DNA of 64,000 bases. It comes from Mesorhizobium sp. M2A.F.Ca.ET.046.03.2.1 (lineage in GTDB: Bacteria > Pseudomonadota > Alphaproteobacteria > Rhizobiales > Rhizobiaceae). A program made the position numbers and the translations under genes. The notes beneath the pieces are model-generated. The model searched no databases. It saw only the letters and a program-made list of their open reading frames with translations, and was not told the origin of the DNA. Location: positions 7,308,808 to 7,372,807 of the forward strand of contig NZ_CP034449.1 in NCBI RefSeq assembly GCF_003952425.1. The letters run 5' to 3'. Positions 42,521-51,542 of this stretch are shown here, in pieces; within the stretch, counting starts at the first letter, position 1; every line of letters begins with the position of its first letter.

Positions 42521-42856
42521 CAATCGGGAAAGCCCTCGCACTGGTATCTCAGTATTGTGGTTTCGACCGTGTAGGCCAGAACAGGAAGGCGGCGGTGAGA
42601 GCTGCGGTGATAGCGAAATGGCACGTACTGGCTTCCGGCGACCAGCGGCTCGTCCACAGGCTGCGGTCAAAGGCTATGCGTCGCCAGCGCCACGCACCGC
42701 GCTTCGGAAACGGAGATCAGAAGGTTCGATTTCAACCTCGGCTACATACCGAGCAGTATGCCGAGTAGTCTTCGGCTCTCAGAACATCGATCGACAATAT
42801 CGGATTCGTGGACACCCTCTTCCTGGAACCGCATCCCAGCTTAAGCGGAGAACATC
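42521..42856. other. Region without recognisable gene
   Basis: About 335 bp between the broken MFS gene and the epoxide hydrolase gene. Short frames exist but none resembles a known protein or the rest of an MFS gene, so a deletion or replacement of the original sequence is likely. Confidence 0.35.
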
Positions 42857-43996
42857 ATGATTTCACCCTACACAATAAACGTCCCTGACGAACGGCTCGC
42901 CACGATCAGAGCCAAGGTCGAGGCTTATGACTGGAGCCAGCTGCCGGATGCGGGAGGCTGGTCGGCGGGGGTCAGGGTTGATGACCTCAAGCGACTCGCC
43001 GCTTATTGGCGGGACAGCTATGACTGGCGTGCGGTCGAACGGCGCCTCAACGCGCTGCCCAACTTCACGGCCGACGTGGAAGGCGAGCACCTCCACTTCA
43101 TTCATGTGAAAGGCGACGACTCCAAGCCGCCCGTCCTGCTTCTCCACGGCTGGCCGGGCTCGTATCTCGAGTTCGAGCGGCTGTTGGAGCCGCTCGCAGC
43201 GGACGGGCACGATGTTGTCGTCCCCTCGCTTCCGGGCTTCGCGTTCTCCAACCCGATCACGCGCCCGATCGGCCCGCGGCGGGCTGCTGCGCTCGTGCAT
43301 GGGCTGATGATTCAACTGTTCGGCGACGCGCGGTATTTCATTCAAGGGGGCGATTGGGGCCACGGCATCGCGGCCTGGGCAGCGCATGATCGCCCGGACG
43401 CTCTGCTCGGCATCCATATTAACATGATGACCGTGCGTGCGGAGGACGCCGCTCCGACGACCGGCGAGGAGAAGTCCTTCGCCGCCAAGCGGGCCGCGAT
43501 TGCCGATCAGGAGAGCGCCTACTTTCACGAGCAGGAAACCCGTCCGCAGACGCTCGGCATCGCGATGGCCGACAGCCCGGTCGGAGCGGCGGGCTGGATA
43601 CTCGAAAAGTTCGGCAAGTGGGCCGATCTTCCGACAACCGCCAATGGCGACCCCGACATCTGGAGCAAGTTTTCCGAGGAGGAACTCCTCACCAACATCA
43701 TGCTCTACATCGCGCCGGCATCGTTCGTGACTGCAACCTGGATCTACTACGGCAGCCGGCTTGAGAAGTCGCTAATGCTTCCGGCCGGCACCCGCATCCA
43801 GGTGCCGACCGGCGTTGCGGCCCTCCCCGATCCGGTGTTCTTGCCGCCGCCGCGCTCGTTCGCGGAGAAGACCTACAACATCGTGCATTGGACCGACATG
43901 CCGCGGGGCGGCCATTTCGCCGCGCTGGAAGAGCCGGAACTGATGCTGGCCGACCTGCGCGCCTTTATCGCGACGGTGTCGGGAGCGCGCTCCTGA
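42857..43996 (+). CDS. Epoxide hydrolase family protein
   Basis: A 379-residue alpha/beta hydrolase of the epoxide-hydrolase type with an N-terminal EHN domain (SPYTINVPDERLATIRAKVE; WRDSYDWRAVERRLNALPNF). HGWPGS (residues 97-102) gives the oxyanion hole, QGGDWGHG holds the nucleophile Asp166, two tyrosines for epoxide opening lie in the lid region (AYFHEQE; WIYYGSR), and GGHFAALEEP near the end holds the catalytic His. It would hydrolyse epoxides to diols. The family is known for detoxifying aromatic or juvenile-hormone-like epoxides. It is one of the intact genes of the decayed island. Confidence 0.9.
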   Translation: MISPYTINVPDERLATIRAKVEAYDWSQLPDAGGWSAGVRVDDLKRLAAYWRDSYDWRAVERRLNALPNFTADVEGEHLHFIHVKGDDSKPPVLLLHGWPGSYLEFERLLEPLAADGHDVVVPSLPGFAFSNPITRPIGPRRAAALVHGLMIQLFGDARYFIQGGDWGHGIAAWAAHDRPDALLGIHINMMTVRAEDAAPTTGEEKSFAAKRAAIADQESAYFHEQETRPQTLGIAMADSPVGAAGWILEKFGKWADLPTTANGDPDIWSKFSEEELLTNIMLYIAPASFVTATWIYYGSRLEKSLMLPAGTRIQVPTGVAALPDPVFLPPPRSFAEKTYNIVHWTDMPRGGHFAALEEPELMLADLRAFIATVSGARS

Positions 43997-44155
43997 AGGT
44001 GGAGATATCTCCGAACCAAATTCATCGTAACCGAGGCTTTACGACGGGCGAACAAGCGAGGTAGGCGTCGATCACGTCGCCGGCTCCTGCTGGTGCGAAG
44101 ACGGCGTGACCCCAAAACCGGATGCTGGGGCGCCCCAACGGTGATCGCAGTTGCA

Positions 44156-44716
44156 ATGACGAACGTTTCGACAGGAGTAGAAAAATTGCGTTTCATTGAT
44201 GCCGTGACGGGCGATGCCGCTGCAATAGTGTCAGTCGTGAACCGGGCATACAGAGCCAATGGCGCAGTTGAGGGATGGACCAACGAGCGTGGGTTGCTTG
44301 ATGGACCGCGCATCGGCGAGGAGGGCGTTCGTGCGCTCATCGCGCGGGGACGCATTCTTCTGCTGCGCCGGTTGACCGATGGCGCGATCTCCGGCTGCAT
44401 CAACATCGCGATAGACGACGATGGCGCGTGGCATACGTCGATGCTCGCCGTGGCTCCGGACGAGCAGACCGCTGGCATCGGAAAGTTGATCAAGCAGGAG
44501 GTCGAGCGACAGGCCGCGGCGGCTGGGGCGCCACGGATGCGAATGGAGGTGATCCGGCAGCGTGAGGCATTGATCGCTTGGCATCGCCGGCGTGGATACG
44601 AGCTGACGGGCGAAACTCTAGCATTCCCCTACGACGACCCTTCGGTCGGTCGTCCGCTGCGCCCCGACCTGGAACTTGTTGTTATGGAAAAGCAGTTGAA
44701 CTCCACCGTTGGCTGA
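44156..44716 (+). CDS. GNAT-family N-acetyltransferase
   Basis: A 186-residue GNAT protein. The acetyl-CoA binding motif A is clear (SMLAVAPDEQTAGIGKLIKQ, with the Q-x-x-G-x-G/A variant), followed by motif B (EVERQAAAAGAPRMRMEVIR; LIAWHRRRGYELTGETLAFP). The start at 44156 (MTNVSTGVEK) lacks a good ribosome site, and codons before it are open, so it could begin a little upstream. Acyl acceptor unknown; stand-alone GNATs often acetylate amino acids, polyamines or antibiotics. Confidence 0.8.
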   Translation: MTNVSTGVEKLRFIDAVTGDAAAIVSVVNRAYRANGAVEGWTNERGLLDGPRIGEEGVRALIARGRILLLRRLTDGAISGCINIAIDDDGAWHTSMLAVAPDEQTAGIGKLIKQEVERQAAAAGAPRMRMEVIRQREALIAWHRRRGYELTGETLAFPYDDPSVGRPLRPDLELVVMEKQLNSTVG

Positions 44717-44913
44717 GTGTCAGCCACATTCATGCGCTTGCCGGCTTGTCGCAAACATCAGATCAAATCTCTATTCCCGAAGCTCGGGCGGTCGCAGAGC
44801 ACCTACAATCCTTCCCGTTCGCACGATTTCCTTCACGGGCGATCGTGCAAGCTGAGCTCTATCGGCGGCTGTGGCTTCTGGTTGTGGAAACTTGCACGCT
44901 CAAGCGTGGCGGC

Positions 44914-44947
44914 TTGACAGCGATCTTCTTTTGTTCTCTTTATGTTC
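44914..44947 (+). promoter_or_regulatory. LexA box (SOS operator) and promoter of dinB
   Basis: GTTC-TCTTTAT-GTTC (44933-44947) is a perfect alphaproteobacterial LexA box (GTTC-N7-GTTC). TTGACA (44914-44919) is a good -35 box ahead of it, so the operator lies over the -10 region. DinB starts 69 bp downstream, which is the expected layout for SOS control. Confidence 0.85.
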
Positions 44948-45015
44948 TATTAATTCCCCTTACAAAAGACGCAGCTAATGCTGCAATGCCACACAAATGG
45001 CCACGGGAGCGCGCG

Positions 45016-46278
45016 ATGGCCGCCACGAATAACGCCGCGGCCGCCACCATTCTGCATGCCGATCTCGACGCCTTCTACGCCTCCGTCGAGCAGCTGCTCG
45101 ATCCCTCGCTGCGCGGCAAGCCGATCGCCGTCGGCGGCGGCGTGGTCCTGGCGGCTTCCTATGAGGCCAAGGTGTTTGGCGTGCGCGGCGGCATGCCCGG
45201 CCGCAAGGCGCGCGAGCTCTGCCCGCAGCTCATCTTCGTCGGCGGTCATTTTTCCGAGTACCAGCGCCTCGGCGACGCCGCGATCAAGGTGCTCGACGAT
45301 TTCACGCCGGTGGTCGAGCGCATCTCGATCGACGAGGCCTTCGCCGACGTCGCCGGCTGCACGCATCTGTTCGGGCCGCCGCAGGAGATCGCGCGGAAAA
45401 TCCGGGAGCGCGTGAAGGCCGAGCTCGGCCTGCCGATCTCGATCGGCGTGGCGCAGACAAAGCACCTCGCCAAGATCGCCTCGCAGGTGGCCAAGCCCGA
45501 CGGGCTGGTGGTGGTCGAGCCCGGCACCGAGCTCGCCTTCCTGCACGACCTGCCCGTCACGCTGATGTGGGGTGTCGGCCCGGCGACCAAGGCGAGGCTG
45601 GCCGAGATCGGCGTCGAGACCATCGGGCAATTGGCGCGCACCCATAGCGGCGCGTTGGAGCGGCTGATCGGCCACGCCGCCGGCCAGAAGCTCGCCGCGC
45701 TCGCCTGGAACCGCGACCCGCGCAAGCTCGAGACGCATCGCCGCGCGCATTCGGCCGGCGCGCAATCGGCGCTTGGCAGGAAGCCGGCGGTGCCGCGCGT
45801 CTTCGTGCCGACGCTTCTGCATCTGGCCGACCGCGTGGCGAGCCGCCTGCGCGCCAAGGACCGGCCCGGCCGCACGGTGACGGTGCGGGTGCGCTTCGCC
45901 GATCTGCGCGCCGTCACCCGCTCGGTGACGCTGGAGCAGCCGATCCAGGCGACAGTGATGCTGGCCGAGATCGCCGAGGAGCTGGTGCGCGGCGTGCTCG
46001 CCGCCAATCCCGGCGAGCGCGACATATCGCTGCTCGCCATCTCCGTCTCGCATCTGGAGGAGCATGCCGAGCTGCAGCTCGAACTGCCGCTTGGCCTGAT
46101 GGATGAGAAGAGGAAGCCCGGCAGCCGCAAGGGTCTCGCCCGCTTCGGCGCCGACCGCGCCATCGACAAGATCCGCCAGCGCTTCGGCAAGGAAGCCGTC
46201 GGCTACGGCACGGTGGCGCTGGAAGGCCCGCGCTCGGTGCCGGATGGATTCAGGGAACTGGCCGAGAAGGAGCTGTGA
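45016..46278 (+). CDS. dinB: DNA polymerase IV (Y-family)
   Basis: A 420-residue Y-family polymerase for error-prone translesion synthesis. The catalytic palm is intact: ILHADLDAFYASVEQLLDPS with the first metal-binding Asp, and ISIDEAFADVAGC with the second Asp-Glu pair; the thumb/HhH region (MWGVGPATKARLAEIGVETI) and little finger follow. Start at 45016 with GGGAGC upstream; an in-frame ATG ten codons earlier is possible. A perfect LexA box precedes the gene, so it is SOS-induced. The gene stands alone. Confidence 0.95.
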   Translation: MAATNNAAAATILHADLDAFYASVEQLLDPSLRGKPIAVGGGVVLAASYEAKVFGVRGGMPGRKARELCPQLIFVGGHFSEYQRLGDAAIKVLDDFTPVVERISIDEAFADVAGCTHLFGPPQEIARKIRERVKAELGLPISIGVAQTKHLAKIASQVAKPDGLVVVEPGTELAFLHDLPVTLMWGVGPATKARLAEIGVETIGQLARTHSGALERLIGHAAGQKLAALAWNRDPRKLETHRRAHSAGAQSALGRKPAVPRVFVPTLLHLADRVASRLRAKDRPGRTVTVRVRFADLRAVTRSVTLEQPIQATVMLAEIAEELVRGVLAANPGERDISLLAISVSHLEEHAELQLELPLGLMDEKRKPGSRKGLARFGADRAIDKIRQRFGKEAVGYGTVALEGPRSVPDGFRELAEKEL

Positions 46279-46286
46279 GGGAGAGT

Positions 46287-46414
46287 ACCTCGCCTCCACG
46301 AAGTGGGGGAGAGGTGGCTCGGCGAAGCCGAGACGGAGAGGGGGAGCGCCCTACGAAGTCCCCCTCTCCGTCCGCTTCGCGGACACCTCTCCCCCACTTC
46401 GTGGAGGCGAGGAA
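46287..46414. repeat. Family-B repeat, adjacent inverted arms
   Basis: About 128 bp: CCTCGCCTCCACGAAGTGGG, then GGAGAGGTGGCTCGGCGAAG, meeting its mirror image ending in CACTTCGTGGAGGCGAGG. One long imperfect hairpin in RNA. It begins nine bases after the dinB stop and could end transcription. Confidence 0.85.
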
Positions 46415-46522
46415 CCCCAAGCTTCCCAACCCCGAAATTCCGCGATTCCGCCGCTTGCCAGAATGGCCGCGCTGGGCTGGATTAGGCGCCGGAACAGCCG
46501 CGCCTGAACGAGGGGAGCATTC

Positions 46523-47776
46523 ATGGCCAGTGTGACGGCAGCGCGCGGTACCGGGGCGGCGCCAGGCGGCGCGGCCAGCATCGATGGCAAGGCCGAGCGC
46601 TACGACCTCGGCCTCTGCCTGTCGGGCGGCGGCTACCGGGCCATGCTGTTCCACGCCGGCGCGCTCTGCCGTCTCAACGAGGCGGGACTGCTCCAGAAGC
46701 TCGACATGGTGAGCTCGGTTTCGGGCGGCTCGATTGCGGCCGGGCTCTTGGCGGTGCTCTGGCCACGCTTCGTCTTCGCGGCCGGCGTCGCCAGCAATTT
46801 CGATATCTATCTGCACAGGATCCTGGAGTTCTCGCAGGTCTTCGTCGATGCGCCGTCGATCTTCAAGGGCTTGCTCAACCCGTTTTCGAGCGCGGCGCGA
46901 GAAGTCGCCGCCTGCTATGAGCGGCGCCTGTTCGCTGGCTCCAGGCCGATGTTGAAGAGCCTGCCGGAAAAGCCCTGGTTCGTGTTCTGCTCGAGCAATC
47001 TCGGCACCGGCTCGCTGTTTCGCCTGTCGCGGCGCTACGTGGCCGACTATCGCATTGGCGTCGCGTACAACGCCGACCTGCCGGTGGCTCTCGCGGTGGC
47101 TGCCTCCTCGGCTTTCCCGCCTTTCCTGTCGCCGCTTCGGCTCGACCTCACGCCCTTCGTGTGGAAGAACGATAAGCTCGACCCTTCGGTCGGCGCGCCG
47201 GTTCCGCCTTCCCGCGCCGTGCTCACCGATGGCGGCGTCTACGACAATCACGGCATCGAGCCGGCGCTGAAGCGCTGCCGCTGGCTGCTGGTGAGCGACG
47301 CCGGCGCGCCCTGGCAGGCTTCGAAGGCGGGCTACTGGAACTGGTTCTCGCAGCTCAAACGCGTGCTCGACACCACCGACAACCAGGTGCGCTCACTGCG
47401 GCGACGGGACCTGGTGGCGCGCTTCCAGGCGGCCAAGGACGCCGACGATCGCGGCCTGCCCGAAGACACGACCCGGCCCGACTATGCGGCAACGCGCGGC
47501 GTCTTCTGGTCGATCGCCAGCAAGCCGGACGCGAGCGAGCCGAATTTCGTGCAGACCGCCGCGACCGCGCCGGCGGATATCGGCACCTCACTGCATTTCC
47601 TAGGTAGCGAAGAGACGGTCGACCTGGTGAACTGGGGCTATTGCGCAGCCGACCAGGCGCTGCGGAGCTGGTACGAGCCGGCGGTGGCGCCGGGAAAAGG
47701 CGTGCCCTTGAAGCCGGGCGATGTGACGCCGGGGCGCTGCGCGAGGGTTTCGAAGGCGCTGATGGGTGTTTTTTAG
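46523..47776 (+). CDS. Patatin-like phospholipase
   Basis: A 417-residue patatin-family lipid acyl hydrolase. The oxyanion loop is LCLSGGGYRAMLFHAG, the nucleophile Ser is in SSVSGGSIAAG (G-x-S-x-G variant), and the catalytic Asp is in LTDGGVYDNHG. No signal peptide is visible and the domain starts at residue 28, so the enzyme is probably cytosolic or delivered by another route. GAGGGGAGC lies upstream of the ATG. In rhizobia such enzymes trim membrane lipids; some patatins are type VI secretion effectors, but no T6SS gene is seen here. Confidence 0.9.
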   Translation: MASVTAARGTGAAPGGAASIDGKAERYDLGLCLSGGGYRAMLFHAGALCRLNEAGLLQKLDMVSSVSGGSIAAGLLAVLWPRFVFAAGVASNFDIYLHRILEFSQVFVDAPSIFKGLLNPFSSAAREVAACYERRLFAGSRPMLKSLPEKPWFVFCSSNLGTGSLFRLSRRYVADYRIGVAYNADLPVALAVAASSAFPPFLSPLRLDLTPFVWKNDKLDPSVGAPVPPSRAVLTDGGVYDNHGIEPALKRCRWLLVSDAGAPWQASKAGYWNWFSQLKRVLDTTDNQVRSLRRRDLVARFQAAKDADDRGLPEDTTRPDYAATRGVFWSIASKPDASEPNFVQTAATAPADIGTSLHFLGSEETVDLVNWGYCAADQALRSWYEPAVAPGKGVPLKPGDVTPGRCARVSKALMGVF

Positions 47777-47801
47777 GTTTGAGCGAGGCGCCGAAGCTGC
47801 T

Positions 47802-47979
47802 GATCTCCCCCCTTGTGGGGGAGATGTCCGGCAGGACAGAGGGGGCGCGAAGGAACGCGGCGCTGGCAATGCCTGGACGCCCACCTATTGGTAGTGGAGA
47901 CATGGATACCGCTGATACGCTGGCGGGACAGCGCCCCCCTCTGGTCTGCCGACCATCTCCCCCACAAGGAGGGAGATTA
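47802..47979. repeat. Family-A two-armed palindromic element
   Basis: ATCTCCCCCCTTGTGGGGGA with GATGTCCGGCAGGACAGAGG, an 80-bp core, and the mirror arm ending CTCCCCCACAAGGAGGGAGA. Same build as 9361-9550 and 19653-19836. Lies between the patatin gene and the SDR gene. Confidence 0.85.
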
Positions 47980-48090
47980 GGCGCTCCGCGGCTTTCGCTA
48001 ATCGCCTTGGCGCAATCCAATCCGGTTCATCACCTGCCCCGCGCATGCTAACAGGATCGCTTTCAACAATTCCAACGAGTGGACAGCGAC

Positions 48091-48795
48091 ATGGCAGGCG
48101 AAAAAGTAGCTCTGGTGACGGCGGGCGGCAGCGGCATGGGGGCGGCGGCGGCGAAGCGCCTGGCGGCCGACGGGTTCAAGGTCGGCGTGCTCTCTTCCTC
48201 CGGCAAGGGCGAGGCGCTGGGCAAGGAACTCGGCGGCTTCGGCGTCACCGGCTCCAACCAGTCGAATGACGACCTGAAGCGCCTCACGGACGGCGCGCTG
48301 GAGCGCTGGGGCCGCATCGACGTGCTGGTCAACAGCGCCGGCCACGGGCCGCGCGCGCAGATCATCGAGATCAGCGACGAGGACTGGCACAAGGGCATCG
48401 ACACCTATTTCCTCAACGCCGTGCGCCCGACCCGGCTGGTGACGCCGGTGATGCAGAAGCAGAAATCAGGCGTCATCATCAACATCTCGACCGCCTGGGC
48501 GTTCGAGCCGAGCCCGATGTTCCCAACCTCGGCCGTGGCGCGCGCCGGGCTTGCCGCCTTCGCCAAGATCTTCGCCGACACCTATGCGGCCGACAACATC
48601 CGCATGAACAATGTGCTGCCCGGCTGGATCGACAGCCTGCCGACGACGAACGAGCGCCGCGACAGTGTGCCGATGAAGCGCTACGGCACGTCGGAAGAGA
48701 TCGCCGCGACGATCTCGTTCCTGGCTTCGGACGGGGCGGCCTACATCACGGGACAGAACATTCGCGTGGATGGGGGCATCACAAGGGCGATATGA
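48091..48795 (+). CDS. SDR-family oxidoreductase with altered catalytic motif
   Basis: A 234-residue Rossmann-fold protein. The cofactor loop VTAGGSGMGAAAAKRL, the NSAGHG loop and the C-terminal GQNIRVDGGI are typical of short-chain dehydrogenases. The usual Tyr-x-x-x-Lys pair is not seen: in the matching place the sequence is MFPTSAVARAGLAAF, where Lys is Arg and Tyr is absent. A Ser is kept in INISTAW. So the protein may be a non-catalytic NAD(P)-binding member or use a different mechanism; some annotated SDRs share this wording. Start at 48091; a GTG twelve bases earlier is an alternative. Confidence 0.85.
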   Translation: MAGEKVALVTAGGSGMGAAAAKRLAADGFKVGVLSSSGKGEALGKELGGFGVTGSNQSNDDLKRLTDGALERWGRIDVLVNSAGHGPRAQIIEISDEDWHKGIDTYFLNAVRPTRLVTPVMQKQKSGVIINISTAWAFEPSPMFPTSAVARAGLAAFAKIFADTYAADNIRMNNVLPGWIDSLPTTNERRDSVPMKRYGTSEEIAATISFLASDGAAYITGQNIRVDGGITRAI

Positions 48796-48819
48796 GGGTG
48801 GCGAGGACGCCGCCTCAGA

Positions 48820-49059
48820 TCATCCCGGCTTGCGTGAATTGATCACCCACAGAACGCATAGGAAGGCTATCGAGCCCACCAGGACGATCGAATTGCCGAC
48901 CACGATATTCCAGAACCGTGTCGGATCATCCGAGAGCGCGACCCAGTGCAGCTTGCCTCGGACTTCGCCCATCTTGATGCCGCAGGCAATGTTGTAGATC
49001 GCGATGGCGGCAAGCGCGGCCATCAGGACAAAGAGGTCGTTGTTCTTGTTGCGATCCAT
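48820..49059 (-). CDS. Small two-helix membrane protein
   Basis: A 79-residue protein with two hydrophobic helices (LFVLMAALAAIAIYNIACGI and NIVVGNSIVLVGSIAFLCVL) joined by a charged loop (KMGEVRGKLHWVALSDDPTR). No family is recognised. It is antisense to the 3' region after the SDR gene and has no strong ribosome site, but the helices and codon use support a real gene. Confidence 0.6.
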   Translation of the reverse strand: MDRNKNNDLFVLMAALAAIAIYNIACGIKMGEVRGKLHWVALSDDPTRFWNIVVGNSIVLVGSIAFLCVLWVINSRKPG

Positions 49060-49110
49060 GGCAGCGGCTTTTATCAGCGCTTGGTGAAATATTGCTTACC
49101 TTGGGGAACG

Positions 49111-49141
49111 CGGCGGCCGGGAACCCGGCCGCCACGTTTTT
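49111..49141 (+). terminator. Rho-independent terminator
   Basis: GCGGCCGGG-AA-CCCGGCCGC followed by CACGTTTTT. It acts on the + strand, yet the gene just before it (48820-49059) is on the other strand, so it ends either the SDR transcript after crossing that gene or an unseen rightward RNA. Confidence 0.75.
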
Positions 49142-49198
49142 CGGTTTGACGCAATTCCAGGCGGGAGGATCACGGCAACCGCGCCGGTTTGCCCGAGA

Positions 49199-49642
49199 CT
49201 ATTGATTGATCTCCGGCTCGACGAGCTTGGCCAGATTGCGCAGCGATTCCTGCCAGCCGAGATAGCAGGCCTCGGCGGGAATGGCGTCCGGGATGCCGGC
49301 CTGGGTGATGTTGATCTCAGTGCCGACCAACACTTTCTTCAAGGTCACCGTCACCTCGATCTGGCCCGGAAGGTTGGGATCGTCGAAGCGGTCGGTGTAG
49401 CGCAGGCGCTCGCCTGGGACGAGTTCGACGAATTCGCCGCCGAAGGAATGGCTGCCGCCGGTGGTGAAGTTGCGGAAGGACATCTTGTAGGCGCCGCCGA
49501 CCTTGCCCTCGAACTCATGCACCGTGCAGGTGAAGCCGTTCGGCGGCAGCCACTTGGCCAGCGCGTCGGCCTCGACGAATGCGCGGTAGACCTTCTCCGG
49601 CTTGGTCGCCAGGACGCGGTGCAGGTGGATGGTGCTCGGCAT
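49199..49642 (-). CDS. SRPBCC/AHSA1-type protein
   Basis: A 147-residue START-like (SRPBCC/AHSA1) fold protein. Typical landmarks are LHRVLATKPEKVYRAFVEAD at the N-terminus, KWLPPNGFTCTVHEFEGKVG, and the final helix WQESLRNLAKLVEPE. Such proteins bind hydrophobic ligands in a deep cavity; no catalytic residue can be named. The sequence starts at 49642 and has GAGAGG upstream. It stands alone; AHSA1-like proteins are often paired with an ArsR regulator, but none is seen here. Confidence 0.85.
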   Translation of the reverse strand: MPSTIHLHRVLATKPEKVYRAFVEADALAKWLPPNGFTCTVHEFEGKVGGAYKMSFRNFTTGGSHSFGGEFVELVPGERLRYTDRFDDPNLPGQIEVTVTLKKVLVGTEINITQAGIPDAIPAEACYLGWQESLRNLAKLVEPEINQ

Positions 49643-50102
49643 GTCTCGATATCCTCTCTGGTTTCGTTGATCGATGCCCTAAGGACGGGCGACCTCCAGC
49701 CGATCCGACAGAGACTGTCAAATTTTTCGCCCCGCGGCTACCGTGCCGCTTTGTGACGGGGATAGGACGTTGGTGCTGCGATCGGGTTTCCGGCTCGAAT
49801 GTCCACCGTCGCGCTTGGCGACTCAACCCTCGTTCATCGCGGGCGCCGCGCTGGTCAATTGCGATCACGAGCAGCATTCTGCCCAATATTTTGGCATGAG
49901 TCTCGCAATATTGAGTAAAATTGGGTAATTCGAGGTGTAATTATCGCGCTTAAATTGCATTAGATACACCTTATCATAATCATTTCTAATCATTAATCGA
50001 TGAATGGCAATTTTTACTGTACTGTGACGCGATTCCTTGGAACCATAGGCCGGCTTTGCAGGTTGGCCTGAAAGTCAGCCACCACCCAGGAAGGAGTGTC
50101 CG
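49643..50102 (+). promoter_or_regulatory. AT-rich regulatory region of the secretion module
   Basis: 460 bp; the last 230 bp are clearly AT-rich, unlike the flanks. Two inverted repeats stand out: CAATATT-N16-AATATTG (about 49884-49913) and AGGTGTA-N25-TACACCT (about 49934-49972). They mark likely operators for the glycanase/secretion operon that starts at 50103. No gene is seen. Confidence 0.5.
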
Positions 50103-51530
50103 ATGAGCTTCGTCGTCAACGCGATAGGCGTTCCTCTTTATTATAGCGGCGCTTCCAACCATTGGTTTTCGGCGTCCTCGCCCGGGACGTTCAACGGCAG
50201 CAGCGGCAACGACTCCATCTGGGCCTCCAGCGGCGTCAACGTCACCATGTATGGCGGCCAAGGCGACGACATCTATTACCTCTATTCGGCGAGCAACAAA
50301 GTGGTCGAGTACGCCGGCCAGGGCGTCGACACCATCAACACATGGATGAGCTACACGCTGCCCAACAATGTCGAGAACCTCGTCGTCACCAACGCCCACA
50401 ACTATGCCTTCGGCAATGCGCTGGACAATATCATCACCGCCAAGGGCGGCGGCCAGACCCTGGACGGCGGCGCGGGCAACGATGTGCTGATCGATGGCGG
50501 CGGCGGCGGCGCCGACACTTTCATCATCGCCAAGGGCAATGGCAGCGACTCCATCGTCAATTTCGCCGCGAACGACACCGTGCGGCTCGATGGCTACGGC
50601 TTCACTACCTTCGCCGCCATCCACGACAGCATGATCCAGGCGGGGCCGAATGTGGTGCTGAACCTCGGATCGGGCGAGATCCTCGAATTCAAGAACACGA
50701 CCATCGACAAGTTCCAGCCCAGCCAGTTCCAGCTGCCGATCGACAAGTCCGGCATGACGCTGTCCTTCAGCGACGAGTTCAACACGCTGAACCTCAACAA
50801 TAGCCAGGGCGGCACTTGGGACACCAACTTCTGGTGGGGCGCGGCGAACGGCAGCACGCTGACCCGGAACAACGAGCTGCAATGGTATATCGACGCCAAT
50901 TACGCGCCGACCAGCTCGGTGCATCCGTTCAGCATCGACAATGGCGTGCTCACCATCACCGCGGCGCAGGCGCCGGCCGACATCAAGCCGCTGATCAACA
51001 ATTACGAATACACCTCCGGCTTGCTCACCACGCATGACTCGTTCTCGCAGACCTATGGCTATTTCGAAATGCGCGCCGACCTGCCGGAAAACGCCGGCGC
51101 CTGGCCGGCCTTCTGGCTGCTGCCGGAAGACGGTTCGTGGCCGCCGGAACTCGACGTGGTGGAGATGTATGGCCAAAAGCCGAATTCGCTGCTGATGACG
51201 GGGCATACCCTCGAGACGGGCCAGCACACGACGGTCGGATCCACGGTGAACGTCATGGATACCGCCGGCTTCCACACCTACGGCCTGTTGTGGACGCCGG
51301 ACAAGCTGGTCTGGACCTATGACGGCGTGCAGGTCGCGCAAGCGGCAACCCCGTCGGACATGAACAAGCCGATGTACATGCTGGTCGATCTCGCGGTCGG
51401 CGGCCAGGCCGGCGCGCCGCCGGATCATCTCGCCACGCCGGCCCAGATGAAGATCGACTACATTCACGCCTACACGCTGGACGAACTGCAGCAGAGCCAT
51501 TTGAACGTCACGGCCGAACACACAGCCTAG
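50103..51530 (+). CDS. Secreted GH16 glycanase with RTX-type calcium repeats
   Basis: A 475-residue protein with no Sec signal. Residues about 25-215 hold hemolysin-type nonapeptide repeats (GGQGDDIYYL, GGAGNDVLIDGG, ANGSDSIVNF-like). Residues about 230-460 form a GH16 domain; the catalytic ELDVVE (Glu349 to Glu354) lies in SWPPELDVVEMYGQ, matching E-x-D-x-x-E with two acidic residues for acid/base and nucleophile. Close relatives are rhizobial glycanases (ExsH/PlyA group) that cut exopolysaccharide and leave the cell by PrsDE. The next two genes are the exporter. GAAGGAG precedes the ATG. Also differs by repeats preceding, not following, the catalytic domain. Confidence 0.9.
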   Translation: MSFVVNAIGVPLYYSGASNHWFSASSPGTFNGSSGNDSIWASSGVNVTMYGGQGDDIYYLYSASNKVVEYAGQGVDTINTWMSYTLPNNVENLVVTNAHNYAFGNALDNIITAKGGGQTLDGGAGNDVLIDGGGGGADTFIIAKGNGSDSIVNFAANDTVRLDGYGFTTFAAIHDSMIQAGPNVVLNLGSGEILEFKNTTIDKFQPSQFQLPIDKSGMTLSFSDEFNTLNLNNSQGGTWDTNFWWGAANGSTLTRNNELQWYIDANYAPTSSVHPFSIDNGVLTITAAQAPADIKPLINNYEYTSGLLTTHDSFSQTYGYFEMRADLPENAGAWPAFWLLPEDGSWPPELDVVEMYGQKPNSLLMTGHTLETGQHTTVGSTVNVMDTAGFHTYGLLWTPDKLVWTYDGVQVAQAATPSDMNKPMYMLVDLAVGGQAGAPPDHLATPAQMKIDYIHAYTLDELQQSHLNVTAEHTA

Positions 51531-51542
51531 GCGTCCAGGGCA

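Noticed and set aside
42521..42856. Rest of the MFS gene
   Set aside because: None of the six frames shows membrane helices that continue the transporter.
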